From Collybia mongolica (taxonomy: Eukaryota; Basidiomycota; Agaricomycetes; Agaricales; Clitocybaceae), in NCBI GenBank assembly GCA_013420905.1, contig JAAXNY010000004.1, positions 2,232,001-2,296,000 of the forward strand: a DNA stretch of 64,000 bases, read 5' to 3'. Under the pieces are notes generated by a model, which had not been told where the DNA came from, ran no database searches, and worked only from the letters and a program-made list of their open reading frames with translations. Within the stretch, counting starts at the first letter, position 1, and every line of letters starts with the position of its first letter. The translations under genes were made by a program, and so were the position numbers. This document shows, piece after piece, positions 54,850 through 64,000 of the stretch.

Positions 54850-55785
54850 CTATACCTTCATGATTGACATTCCTCGCTGTCGTGTGATGCGCAGTTGAGG
54901 AATACGCTCGAGGACTGGATGTGCGCAAATGAGGTCCTCGGCCTCTTCCTCGTTGCTCTGAAAGCCAACTGAAAGATGCCGAAGCGTAATACCGATGGCG
55001 GTAACGAATCTGTAAAGCGTGGGTGCATCATCGCCAGTGACGTCACCGACAATTAAGGTTGCAAGTCGAGGCAAAGGCAGGGACGCGGAGAGAATCCACT
55101 CGAGAATGCTTCCACTGTTTAGAAATATATGAAGGGTTTCCAACGACTCGGTGAGCGCCTGATTCGAGTTTTGTAGTGTGGACCCTTCCCAAGTAAGACA
55201 CATTAGAATAATGGTGTGCAAGGCAGGAAAGGAACATAAGAATGTTATGAGGTTATTGAATGATTGGAATCGAGTCCCACGCAGTTTAAGGACGGTAATG
55301 AGGGTGAAGGCGGGTGTGGGGGTTAGCATGGGGATGTGTATGGCGAGCCCTTGATAGACAGTGTTAATGCTCAGAGATGTGACACTTCCGAGGAATGAAA
55401 GAAGGGAAGAAGGGTCTATAAAGCGGTGACGATTCAGGACAAGCTGAAGACATCGCACTCGGAAGGCAAGTGAGCAATGGGGAGAAGCCACGAGTTCGTA
55501 GAATTTGAAAGCAGCACCAGTCAGGGTGATAGTGTGAAACAAGAGAGACCGACTGGCATTGAGAAAGCTACGCCCAACAAGAGCACAGGCGGCGAGCGTA
55601 TCAGTGTCATCTTGTGTGAGATGGCTAATTATAAGGTCTACCAGCTCTTGCGGCAAGCGCGGAGTCGATCCCCACTCCAGCAATGCCCCCAGGTTCGGGC
55701 GGGGCACTGGCATATTTATTTCTTTGGGCTTGTCGATTGCAGCTCCCAGCCCGCCGTCGTAAATTGTATGCTGGACATTGGACAT
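54850..55785 (-). CDS. F-box-like protein
   Basis: Single-exon frame of about 311 residues from ATG 55785 (MSNVQHTIYDGGLGAAIDKP) to TAG at 54852-54850. Residues about 43-80 form the F-box: TPRLPQELVDLIISHLTQDD then TLAACALVGRSFLNASRSLL, which would bind Skp1 in an SCF ubiquitin ligase. The rest is Leu-rich with weak LRR-like strands (SVTSLSINTVY; TLITVLKLRGTRF; FPALHTIILMCLTW; LPRLATLIVGDV), presumably the substrate-recognition side. Such genes are greatly expanded in Agaricomycetes and often evolve fast. Its start lies only 183 bp from that of NAR1, so the two share a short divergent promoter. Confidence 0.8.
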   Translation of the reverse strand: MSNVQHTIYDGGLGAAIDKPKEINMPVPRPNLGALLEWGSTPRLPQELVDLIISHLTQDDTDTLAACALVGRSFLNASRSLLFHTITLTGAAFKFYELVASPHCSLAFRVRCLQLVLNRHRFIDPSSLLSFLGSVTSLSINTVYQGLAIHIPMLTPTPAFTLITVLKLRGTRFQSFNNLITFLCSFPALHTIILMCLTWEGSTLQNSNQALTESLETLHIFLNSGSILEWILSASLPLPRLATLIVGDVTGDDAPTLYRFVTAIGITLRHLSVGFQSNEEEAEDLICAHPVLERIPQLRITRQRGMSIMKV

Positions 55786-55968
55786 GATGATATGGGGCAA
55801 TGGTGAGCCCGCAGGCGAGTCCTGCCAGGACGCGTCTGGGCTCGGTAATCACGTGGGCTGTGTTAGTCATTTCTCCAAGGCTCCAGGTAGTCAAAAAAAT
55901 AAAAGTCGAATCCCGTTCATGGCGAATCTGAATTTCTCAGCCTTTTCTCGATCTCCCCCTGCCGAAGG

Positions 55969-58167
55969 ATGACTTTTTCTGGCGCCCTCGTACGTCGTCC
56001 CTCATCCAAAATGTACCGAAAATGTTTGATGTTTAAACTACACAGACACTTACCGATCTTAATGATTACATCACTCCCTCACAAGTATGCATCAAGCCCG
56101 TAGAGCAGACGAACAAACCAACGGAGGAGAAGGAACCAGGAGCAGCGTCGGTATGCACTCTCTACTTGCTATAGAACCTTCAGCGCCGATACTGTTGGGC
56201 AGACAGAGATTCATATCGATGGAGCCGGAGCATACTATGAAGTCACTAACGATGCCAATAAAAGGATGGACTTCAATCAAACAGTCCCAGGCAAGAAGCT
56301 CGAGCAAGCCCAAATCAACTTAAACGATTGTCTTGCCTGCTCGTATGCTCTTTTTTCTTTCTTCTCATTATCACGTACTTCAATCTCACATCTCCCTAGC
56401 GGATGCATCACCTCCGCCGAATCCGTGCTCATCACTCTACAGTCCCACGCAGAGGTACTCAACTTTCTCGAAGCCAACTCCGCCAACACCAACACCGACC
56501 CGAGTACTGAGAATCCTTACAAGATCCCGGTCATCTCCATTTCCCCGCAATCCGTCGCCTCCCTCGCCACCTCCCTCACCGCCACGCTTTCTTCCACATC
56601 CCGGACACCTGTCACAGTGACGCCGCGGCAGATCCTGCGCCGCCTCCGCGTATTCTGTACACAATCCCTCGGATTCGCACATGCTTTCGATACGACGTTC
56701 GCGCGGCACGTCTCCTTGCAGGAGCACATAGCAGAGTTCGAGGAGCGGAAGGCGAGTGACCGCGGAGCAGGGAAGGAGAACGCCGGGGACTTGCACCCGA
56801 CCAGTGATTGGGGTGCGTATGGCCTGCCGATGCTTTCGAGTTCATGTCCCGGATGGATATGTTACGCGGAGAAGGCCCATTCAGAGATGTTGCCCTTCAT
56901 CGCGCGCACGAAAAGCCCGCAGCAGGTTATGGGCACTCTTGTAAAGAACTGGATGGGAAAGTACTGGGGAAAACTGTCTGTACTTACTCCCGTATGCAGA
57001 TGTTTAGATACTGATGGATTTTTCAGGCCTCACGAGATATACCATGTTACGGTGATGCCCTGCTACGACAAGAAACTGGAAGCGTCTCGTACAGATTTCT
57101 TCAACGATATCTACTCGACCCGAGACGTTGACTGTGTCATTACCACCGGCGAGCTCGAGCTTCTCATGCAAGAGAAAGGATGGGATCTCAGTATGCCCGT
57201 TCCGGGAGAACTCGACCCTTCACCTTCCTCTACCTTACCCTCCACGACTAGTAGCAACAGTGTCGTAGCTCCGCCCCCAATCCCAGAACTTATCACACAT
57301 GCCGGCACCTCCTCCGGCTCCTACCTCCACTCCATTATCGCGCACATCCAAACAAAATTCGATGTTCCACTCTCATTGAGCGTCAAAATGGTGCGAAATG
57401 CAGACTACGAGGAGTATGTTCTACGCAAGCCGGTCCGTGTTGTCGGGAAAGTTAACGGAGTAGATAGCGCGCCTGACCGGTCGGTGACGGGGGATGCACA
57501 GGAACTCGGGGAGGTGGTATTCAAGGGTGCCAAGTGCTATGGGTTCCGCAACCTGCAGAACGTGGTGCGAAAGGTGGGGCGCGAGCGAGGGGTGCGGACA
57601 GCCACAGGAGCTGCGGGAAAGCTCGGAAATCGTGGGGGCCTTGGAGGCAGGGCCGTAGGACCATTGAGGAGGCTGAAGAAAGGACAAATAGACGATGGAA
57701 AAGAAAGGGAAGAAGACAGAGGGTACGACTACGTTGAAGTCATGGCGTGCCCAGGCGGGTGCGTCAATGGTGGGGGACAGTTAAAGCCTGTGTTACCTGT
57801 ATCTGTGGTCACTGCAGATGATTCAGCGATGTTGGTGGACGCAGAGGGGTATAAGCGCGATTGGGCAGGGAGTGGGGTGGCAGTTGAGGGCACAACGAAC
57901 AGCTCGATGGAGGTGACGGTGTTGCAAAATGCGAGGTGGGGAGACAAAGAGTGGACGCGCCAGGTGGAGGAAGTGTATTGGCGGGATACAGTTGTGGATG
58001 TGCATTCGGAAGCCGATGCGGTGGTGCGCCAGGTCTGGGATGATCTGTATGAGCCAAAGGACGGAGTGGACACATTAAAGGATAGAGAACGGAGCAGGCG
58101 GGACCAGTTTAGGACCCAGTACCGGGCAGTAGAGAATGAGGTGATCGGGCTGGCTGTTGTGTGGTGA
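55969..58167 (+). CDS. NAR1: cytosolic Fe-S cluster assembly factor Nar1
   Basis: Iron-only-hydrogenase-like component of the CIA targeting complex that delivers [4Fe-4S] clusters to cytosolic and nuclear proteins. Exon 1 is 21 bp (55969-55989), then 56046-56150, 56203-56342 and 56400 onward; they give MTFSGALTLTDLNDYITPSQ, the canonical N-terminus with VCIKPV. Ferredoxin-like cluster ligands include NDCLACSGCITSAE; the H-cluster-like part has LSSSCPGWICYAEK, VTVMPCYDKKLEA and VMACPGGCVNGGG. Downstream intron 56954-57026 (donor GTCTGT) joins YWGKL to PHEIYH. Residues around 540-565 carry a basic Gly/Arg-rich insert (RGGLGGRAVGPLRRLKK) not needed for the fold. C-terminus VIGLAVVW ends with the conserved aromatic residue used for CIA contact. 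Complete. Confidence 0.93.
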
Positions 58168-58496
58168 CTTCCAAGATAACGACAAGAGGATAGTGCGAAT
58201 TCACAGCTTGATTACAATGTATGCGAATGATAGAGATTAGTATGTATAGATGGTAATACAGTATTACGAAGGGTGGGATGTGTAAATGGATATTAAAGAG
58301 ACGACTAGATAATAGGTAAATGGCGTGAGACAAACAAGCAAGATGGACAACAGCTGTGGAATACGGGTCGGAGAAAGCACGGACGACGCTGGGGTGGCAG
58401 ATACACAGGGGAAGAATGCAAGGAACACGATAGCAGTGCAGGACTTAGAGCGGGCTGTATGGTAGATTGGAACAACGGGTTGGATGGGTACAGGAG
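58168..58496. other. convergent intergenic region
   Basis: 329 bp between the NAR1 stop and the end of the minus-strand Cys-rich gene. No gene supported; both 3' ends are expected here. Confidence 0.4.
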
Positions 58497-58866
58497 TCAT
58501 GAGCGGCGTTGCTTAGCACCAGGGCCGTTGTACCAGTAGTCACACTGGGGGCACCAAGAGCGGGACTCGCAGGTGGTGGTCTCCTTGAGGTCAGGGCCTA
58601 CGTACTGTAACGGGGGATGAGAGAGTGGAGAGAGGGGGAGGTCAGGAGCGTACGCGGGTGCAGTTTGGGCAGGAACGGCAATCTGGGGGATGGAGCCTAG
58701 ACTGGGTACAGTATTTGTTGTTGCAGTCATGCTTTTCGAGCTTGCGTGTGATAACATAATGGCCACAGGCGTAGTGGGTACCTTCGCTGGGGGGAAGAGT
58801 AAGAGTAAGAGTAAGAACAGCAGAGGAGTGAGTGAATGGGAAGACAGACGTGTCGAGCTGGCACAT
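58497..58866 (-). CDS. small cysteine-rich (probable zinc-binding) protein, unknown function
   Basis: Three exons join on the minus strand: MCQLDT, an intron of about 55 bp, EGTHYACGHYVITRKLEKHD with CNNKYCTQSRLHPPDC and RSCPNCTR, an intron of about 50 bp, then YVGPDLKETTTCESRSWC with PQCDYWYNGPGAKQRRS and TGA at 58499-58497. About 85 residues with roughly nine cysteines and two or three histidines in CGHY, HDCNNKYC, CRSCPNC and WCPQC patterns, so at least two zinc sites are likely. There is no signal peptide, so it is intracellular. The layout recalls small conserved Agaricomycete proteins of unknown role. Divergent from TLG2 with 298 bp between. Confidence 0.7.
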
Positions 58867-59164
58867 TGTTGTTCTTGAATTGAATGGGCTGTGGAATTGG
58901 TTTATATAAGTTTGCTGAAAGGGAGATCCGGACTGTGCAGTGTACCGGCGATTACGATGGATTACAATTCAGAAAAAGATTATCTCCCGATTATCCTTCG
59001 ATTATCCTTGCTATCGATCTCCGGTCCGATCCCGACTCCACTCCCGACTCCACTCCCGCTGTGGCTGTGCTCTCCTCCTCTCTCTCGGGCACGTGTTTAC
59101 ACCTGCCACGTGCCAAAACCTCCCCCACTCGTGCCTGGCTAATCTTCTGCCCCCCCCCCCCGCC
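58867..59164. promoter_or_regulatory. divergent promoter (Cys-rich protein / TLG2)
   Basis: 298 bp between divergent start codons. Contains the tandem words GATTACGATGGATTACAATT, GATTATCCTTCGATTATCC and CGACTCCACTCC repeats, plus a C-run of about eleven at 59151-59161 just before the TLG2 start. The tandem words could be regulatory or replication slippage products. Confidence 0.45.
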
Positions 59165-60923
59165 ATGTCCTCATCTTCTTCCTCTTCGCTGTCCGTCACG
59201 ACCCGCTCTCGCACTGGCCTCTTCCTCTCCTACCGCGACTCCACCCCACGCACCTCCCACGCTCGCTTCGACCACACCAACGAGCACGACCGCCTCATCG
59301 ACCCAGATGCTGCCCACATCTCCCTCGACCTTGCTCTCCCACCTACATGGTTGATTCTTTACGTTCATCCTTCTGCTGTCAACTTAACCTTTCTCCTCAG
59401 GGTCGACTACTCTGACCAGGTTCAGGAAATTCTCGTCGACACCCAGGCAAAGAGTATAACTACTTCCCCTTCCTCACTTTCACCCCACTCACTTTTTTAG
59501 CAGTAACCGCCCTTGACAAACTCCACGCCAAACACGTCCTCCCTGGCTTTTCCGACCGCTCGCTTGAAGAACGTGAGATAGAAAGCATCACCACAAACAT
59601 CACTCGCGTACCTATCTACTCACCCCCTCCTTGCTCAGCGCCCACTAAGTTTAATCTTAGGACTTCCGGAAATGCCAATCCCTTATTCAGAAAATTGGAC
59701 CCGTTCATGCATTCCCACCGTCGCAGTCGGCACATCATGAGGCCCTCGCAGCAAAGAACGTGCAGAGGGGTCTTGCCGCAAAAGTACAGGATCTTAGTGC
59801 TGCATTCCGCAAGAAGCAGCGTGTATATATGGAGAGTGCGTTTCGTCTTCCTCTTTTGTCCCAAACGGACACGTCCCCCTTGACTCGCCTGTCCTTCGAT
59901 CACTTTTACCCGAATCACCATGAACCCAAACTTGTCCATTCCCTTACGCGTGTCCACACCCGGGTGTATTTTATTTCTACTTTGTCTTTCTATTCATTCC
60001 ATATCCCAACCAATCATGCCCCCGTGTAGAACTACAGGGCCATGCAATCAAGAATCAAGATCTCCTCATCGCCTCCGGAACTATTTCGCTTAAAGGCTTT
60101 GAAGGCATGAATGCCGTCGACGACGACGTCGCTGCTGCCGTACGTCATACAACATCCATCACGGCTACAACGCGCTGATTCATTCGCTTTGTTCCCCACC
60201 TCTTCCATTTCCGTCTGCCCTTGTAATGCTTGTGCTCTACTGTTATCCGGGTCTCTCCCTTCGGGCTTTCTTATTTACTTTGTAATTACCGCTGCCACGC
60301 GTAAACCCTTCACTCTTCACACCCACGGAATATATGCCGTTCCTCGGATATGATCCCGTATGCCGCGTCCTTTTTCTCCACCCCCATCGATCTCCCACAT
60401 TCAGACTCATACCCAATCACGATCCATCTCCCTCTCACAACAACAATCTCTTCAAGACCCTGACACCCATCTCCAAACGCGCACGCGGGAGCTCTCCGAG
60501 ATTGCCAAATCCATTGCGACGCTCGCTGAGCTCTTCAAAGACCTTTCTGTCCTTGTCATCGACCAAGGCACTCTGCTTGACTCTGTTGAATACAACATTG
60601 AACAAACAGCCGTTCAAGTCAAGGATGCGGTCACGGAGCTAAACGAAGCGACGAAATATCAAAAGAACACTGGCAGGAGGCAGTGTATATTCCTCCTCCT
60701 GCTTGTCATCTTTGGGCTTATCATCGTGCTTATATTCAAACCGCGGCGTGTTCACACAACGCCGCCTCCATCGCCTATGCCGTCTGCCGCCCGGCCAGGT
60801 GAGGGTCTTCTCCTCCCCGCGGAGCCACACTTCTCGCGGACGGAGGCGGTATGGCGGGATGTCCCACCAGACATTTTAAACTCTCGCATGTGGGGGCGGA
60901 GGAATCGGGTATGGACTCCATAG
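59165..60923 (+). CDS. TLG2: t-SNARE Tlg2 / syntaxin-16 homologue
   Basis: Qa-SNARE of the trans-Golgi network and endosome. Start ATG 59165: Ser-rich head, then TRSRTGLFLSYRDSTPR, the syntaxin-16 N-peptide-like motif for the Sec1/Munc18 partner Vps45. Helical Habc region: WVDYSDQVQEILVDTQAK, LDKLHAKHVLPGF, VQRGLAAKVQDLSAAFRKKQ. The SNARE helix runs RTRELSEIAKSIATLAELF, KDLSVLVIDQGTLLDSVEYN (zero-layer Gln in VIDQGT), IEQTAVQVKDAVTELNEAT. The membrane anchor is CIFLLLLVIFGLIIVLIF, followed by a lumenal tail of about 58 residues, which matches Tlg2 more than other Qa-SNAREs. Six or so exons, the intron after TWVDYS-type junction at about 59349-59400. Confidence 0.9.
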
Positions 60924-61745
60924 GCATTTATTGGTTGATGTCACGGCTGTCGTGATCATCGTACACTTATCACCTGCTGCAAGGGACATTACTTATTCGT
61001 ATAATATTGTGAATCAAGTACGACATAAGTACTATTTGGCACTGAGGGGCCATCAAACGGTCCTATGATGAGACAGAGTTGTCGGATATGTACACGCTCT
61101 ACTCTATTCAACGTGTCGACAAGTCATATGTATCTCAGCCATCACGTGGTTCGAAACGCGTGGAGTCGCGCGAGGATGATAAGTATTTCAAATCAATAAT
61201 AGTCAAAATATAGGCAACCACACCTGGGCCCCTTCCCCCTAAACCGTCCCGAGTCGGCATCCTACGAACGATAACTTCCCGCACCGTTATAGACCGCCCT
61301 GATGCATCATGATCATGATGCCAGAATTTTTTGGCAATCGGCGACATCGATGAAGCTATTGCTGCAGTATCAGATGTATCAGACGTAGGGCCTGGATCAT
61401 TTACTCGCGACCCCATGCTCAGCGCTCACGGCGAGTTCCACGTCCCAACAAATTTAGCGTGGGAGTGTTATTGCGTGGGGCGATGCACCGTAGTAAGAGG
61501 CGTCGTCGTCAGTTTCTGCATGGGGTAACAGCCACTTGTAAGAACATGCAACGCGTGCTCAACGTCGCTAGGTGTTACTGCGATCTACCTAAAACTAGAC
61601 GTCAAGACACAGCATCTCGTGACTTCATCATCGGATTCTACTCACGTATGCGGGTGCACCGGCACAATCGTCATAAAACGCTCTATAGCCGCACCAGCCA
61701 TCAGAAAAGTTCAAAGAAAAATGTGAGGTAACCGTGTACCTCCCG
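60924..61745. other. intergenic region with one weak frame
   Basis: About 0.8 kb. The minus-strand frame 61416-61135 (from ATG, 93 codons: MGSRVNDPGPTSDTSDTAAI) is open and not repetitive but has no homology I can see. Plus frames 61331-61731 have an irregular Cys/His/Arg composition and no likely start context. No gene is asserted. Confidence 0.3.
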
Positions 61746-62249
61746 CTATAGCCTACTCGGATGGCCTGGCAGCGGCGGAAGATCAGGAATTCCTACCGTC
61801 TTCCTCTCGTGTGTGCACTTGAGCGCCAGCGTCGTCAGAATGGCTACCTCGGCTGCGACCAACGTGCCCTCCACTAGCATCACAGGCACTGCCGAGCGTC
61901 CATGCACCGCGATCTTTGATGCCATAATGAGTATGACAAGGAGCCCCACAGCAAAGTAGCACGCGAGATACAAGGCGCAGATGATACTTTCTTGACTGCA
62001 TGTGGGGGGGATGGCAGGAATGCGGGAGGGTGAAGGGGTGAGCGCGCGCTGCTTCCGGAGGCGCACAATGAGGAAGACACTGTAGAATGCGGTAAGGAAG
62101 CTGCCGCTCGGGTTGAGCCACAAAGAGGCGGCGCCCCAGAGCTTCAGGGAGACACCGAAGATGAAGCAGGAGAGGATGAGCGATGTCCAGAGCAGCCTAT
62201 AGACCTCCTGCGAGAGCTTTTTGTGTGCGACGACCTGGCGTCGAGGCAT
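61746..62249 (-). CDS. four-helix membrane protein, unknown function
   Basis: Single-exon frame of 167 residues, ATG at 62249 (MPRRQVVAHKKLSQEVYRLL), TAG/TGA-type stop at 61746. Four hydrophobic segments: about residues 20-42 (LLWTSLILSCFIFGVSLKLW), 46-66 (SFLTAFYSVFLIV), 92-112 (SIICALYLACYFAVGLLVIL) and 123-145 (VPVMLVEGTLVAAEVAILTT). Short basic linkers put both termini in the cytosol. The layout resembles MARVEL-type or basidiomycete-specific small tetraspanners. The tail ends with PDLPPLPGHPSRL. No close family recognised. Confidence 0.6.
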   Translation of the reverse strand: MPRRQVVAHKKLSQEVYRLLWTSLILSCFIFGVSLKLWGAASLWLNPSGSFLTAFYSVFLIVRLRKQRALTPSPSRIPAIPPTCSQESIICALYLACYFAVGLLVILIMASKIAVHGRSAVPVMLVEGTLVAAEVAILTTLALKCTHERKTVGIPDLPPLPGHPSRL

Positions 62250-63347
62250 GTTTTCTCAGGATTCACCCGAAACTTGACCTGAGATCTGCATTTATAGGAC
62301 CGGAGTTACTATCGTTCGGGGAAGCCGTATCTCCCTGTACCATATGTATGTAGATGATCAAACAAGACTCCATTCACTTATTGATCCATCAGGAGAATTT
62401 CTTTTGATCAGATGGGACTTTGTGTAATCACCCCTTAGATCATTTCGTTCACGAAAGTACAGGGTGGGTGGGAAAAGTCAGGGTTTTCCTTCTTGTGCAC
62501 AACCTGTGTAGAATCCAACTTACGGCAGACATACTCCATTCTCGACGTTGGTACTTGGATGAGAACGACATCCAGAATAGAAGTCACAGCAACATTGTGA
62601 CGGATGTTTAACAGGAAAGGATTTTTTCGACATGGTCGGATACAGCCTCAGGATGAAGGGTACCGGGGCTCTTGTGCTTCACCTACCCTCAGTCGATATT
62701 CAGGTGGTACAAAGTTGGTGAGGTTTGTCCTGTCTGGAGGGCTTGAGCTGCCAGAGTTGTCTTGCCATTTTACTCAAGGCACTCAAATAACCTGGGTACG
62801 TGCGAACTTGAAGGTGATCATGATAATGTGCTGGATGTGAACGTCAAATTAGCATTGACTACCGTCCAATCCGTTGGACCATATATAAATAATGAGGGCG
62901 TCTTCACATGTTGATTCACCGGTTAACTTTCTTCTGGTTGCGAGCACCGTTGCCATAGCTTGGCAATCCACTGCTGCTGTGATACATGACAGATTCAAAA
63001 GAGCATCCTTGTGTTGTGTTTTGACGCACTTTCACATGATCAAATATCCATATTCGGCCACAAAAATATGTATATTGAGCCTCGAGCAATGAGCCTCCCA
63101 TATTGAGCAATATATTCCCACGTCAGTTAGTCAAACTAGGTCTTGGAAAAAACCGACCAGGTGGCAGGTATCCTTAATTCTCTTTCTGAGACCCCCCTTG
63201 CTGTAGCGTAAGAGACAATATTTATTGAATAACATTCCCCCCTAACTCTGTACACCGCCTTGCAGTGAGAATTTGACTCACGTTGATCGTTCATGCATTC
63301 TCAGTTCTAAGCAATCTGTCCACTCCCTGCCTCAACTTTGTCAGTCC
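62250..63347. other. intergenic region
   Basis: About 1.1 kb with no supported gene. A TATA-like CCATATATAAATAATG at 62879-62894 precedes a short plus frame (62892-63092, MRASSHVDSPVNFLLVASTV) with a weakly hydrophobic start; it could be a small transcript but shows no conserved feature. Confidence 0.3.
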
Positions 63348-64000
63348 ATGACCTCCCTTCCTCGTCAATCTCACGAAGGGTATCACCCGGTCGGGCTCCA
63401 CCATCCCAGTGCTGGCAACGGGTCCAACCAAGCACCACCGTCAATAATGTCATACCCTCCTCCTTTACAACTAGAACGAATGGAGACATCTGGCTCGAGG
63501 GTCCCTCTGTCGCACACACACGATGGCCATTCAAGGGACCGTTCTGGATTTCCTTCCAGCCCGAAATACGATGCGGAACGGGCACAAAATATATCGGGTA
63601 TGCCATACCCTCACAAACCTGGAAACAGCCGTACCTCGAGCTGGGACCTACTCGCGGGTATCAAGAGAATTGAACACTCTTATGAGGAGTTTGATTCCCG
63701 AAACGCCAGTCATGCTCACCTCGCCTACGCCGAAGGTGATATCCCGAAGAACAAAGTGCGTTGTAAATTGTGACCTTCAACTAATCTGCTCATAAACTTG
63801 CTCAGTTTACCAGAATGTATAATTATCTTTTGAATGTGTCTATTGTGACGAGATGGATTCTCTTCATTATTCCTGTTCTGGCAATTCTCTGGATTCCCGG
63901 GATTCTCTCGCTCACTACATTTCCCAATGCCTCTGTTCGTCATCCCTTCCTTTAATCATTCAAGCAATCTCATTATTGTACAGGTATGGGGTGTCAGACT
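63348..64000 (+). CDS. MscS-family mechanosensitive channel, 5' part (partial at right edge)
   Basis: The first in-frame ATG is at 63348 (MTSLPRQSHEGYHPVGLHHP). The cytosolic N-terminus of about 135 residues is Pro/Ser/His-rich. After the phrase WDLLAGIKRIEHSYEEFDSR and HAHLAYAEGDIPKNK, an intron (63756-63806) joins to FTRMYNYLLNVSIVTRWILF and IIPVLAILWIPGILSLTTFP, then a second intron leads to VWGVRL at the window edge. This N-terminal layout and first membrane segment match fungal MscS-like channels (Msy1/Msy2 type, with EF-hand and MscS domains further on), which release osmotic and calcium stress from the ER or plasma membrane. The channel domain itself lies outside the window. Confidence 0.72.

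Noticed and set aside
56437..56845. Arg/Gly- and Ser-rich minus frames opposite NAR1
   Set aside because: Shadows in a GC-rich coding exon; NAR1 motifs on the plus strand are decisive.
47257..58167. Biosynthetic gene cluster
   Set aside because: No backbone enzyme (PKS, NRPS, terpene cyclase) or tailoring set; the genes are unrelated housekeeping functions.

Overview
This is a stretch of a fungal nuclear genome, almost certainly from a mushroom-forming basidiomycete (Agaricomycetes). The genes are dense and split by many short introns (about 50-60 bp, with GTRNGT donors and YAG acceptors). The gene set fits this group: a CBM1 secreted protein, a PL14-type lyase, a GH18 chitinase, a Zn2Cys6/fungal_trans regulator, a DUF3533/SNG1-type membrane protein, and families of relic Ty3 elements, Helitrons and Tc1/mariner elements. 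I could not identify the species. All assignments come from reading the sequence; no searches were run.

Layout. 1-11.4 kb is ordinary gene space: the 3' part of a Zn2Cys6-type regulator, a 5MP/BZW translation regulator (minus), two tandem PP2C phosphatase paralogues with a six-cysteine small secreted protein gene and one unresolved locus between them, and a Pns1/CTL transporter. 11.56-25.89 kb is a transposon island. It is bracketed by two inverted, intron-containing tRNA-His(GTG) genes with identical exons and different introns. Inside are an 869-bp foldback element with a 5-bp target duplication, a non-LTR retrotransposon relic, decayed Helitron helicase copies, a minisatellite, a decayed lysine/glutamate-rich gene family member, a structurally intact Tc1/mariner element with 212-bp terminal repeats, and a 1.8-kb nested inverted-repeat element.

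26-30.4 kb returns to host genes: a four-helix membrane protein, a membrane-anchored GH18 chitinase (minus) and a CBM1 secreted protein. 30.55-36.1 kb is a second repeat block made of two broken Ty3/gypsy-type polyproteins lying head to head. 36.4-64 kb is compact, conserved gene space: GTPBP1-like GTPase, coiled-coil/J-like protein, transmembrane RING-H2 ligase, SNG1-like protein, ferrochelatase, phosphomevalonate kinase, amino-acid transporter, PL14-like protein, F-box protein, NAR1, a small Cys-rich protein, the t-SNARE Tlg2, a four-helix membrane protein, and the 5' end of an MscS-type channel gene.

How it works together. The housekeeping genes are not an operon or an obvious pathway cluster. 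They are paired mostly by divergent promoters (GTPBP1/coiled-coil, F-box/NAR1, Cys-rich/TLG2, chitinase/CBM1) or tight convergent ends (phosphomevalonate kinase/amino-acid transporter, 66 bp apart). The two transposon blocks stand out by near absence of CpG, and their coding relics carry lesions that look like CpG deamination. The mariner element inside the first block keeps its CpGs, which points to a late insertion. The most distinctive signals are the tRNA-His pair framing the island, the mariner element with inverted sub-sites inside its long terminal repeats, and the two large inverted-repeat elements.
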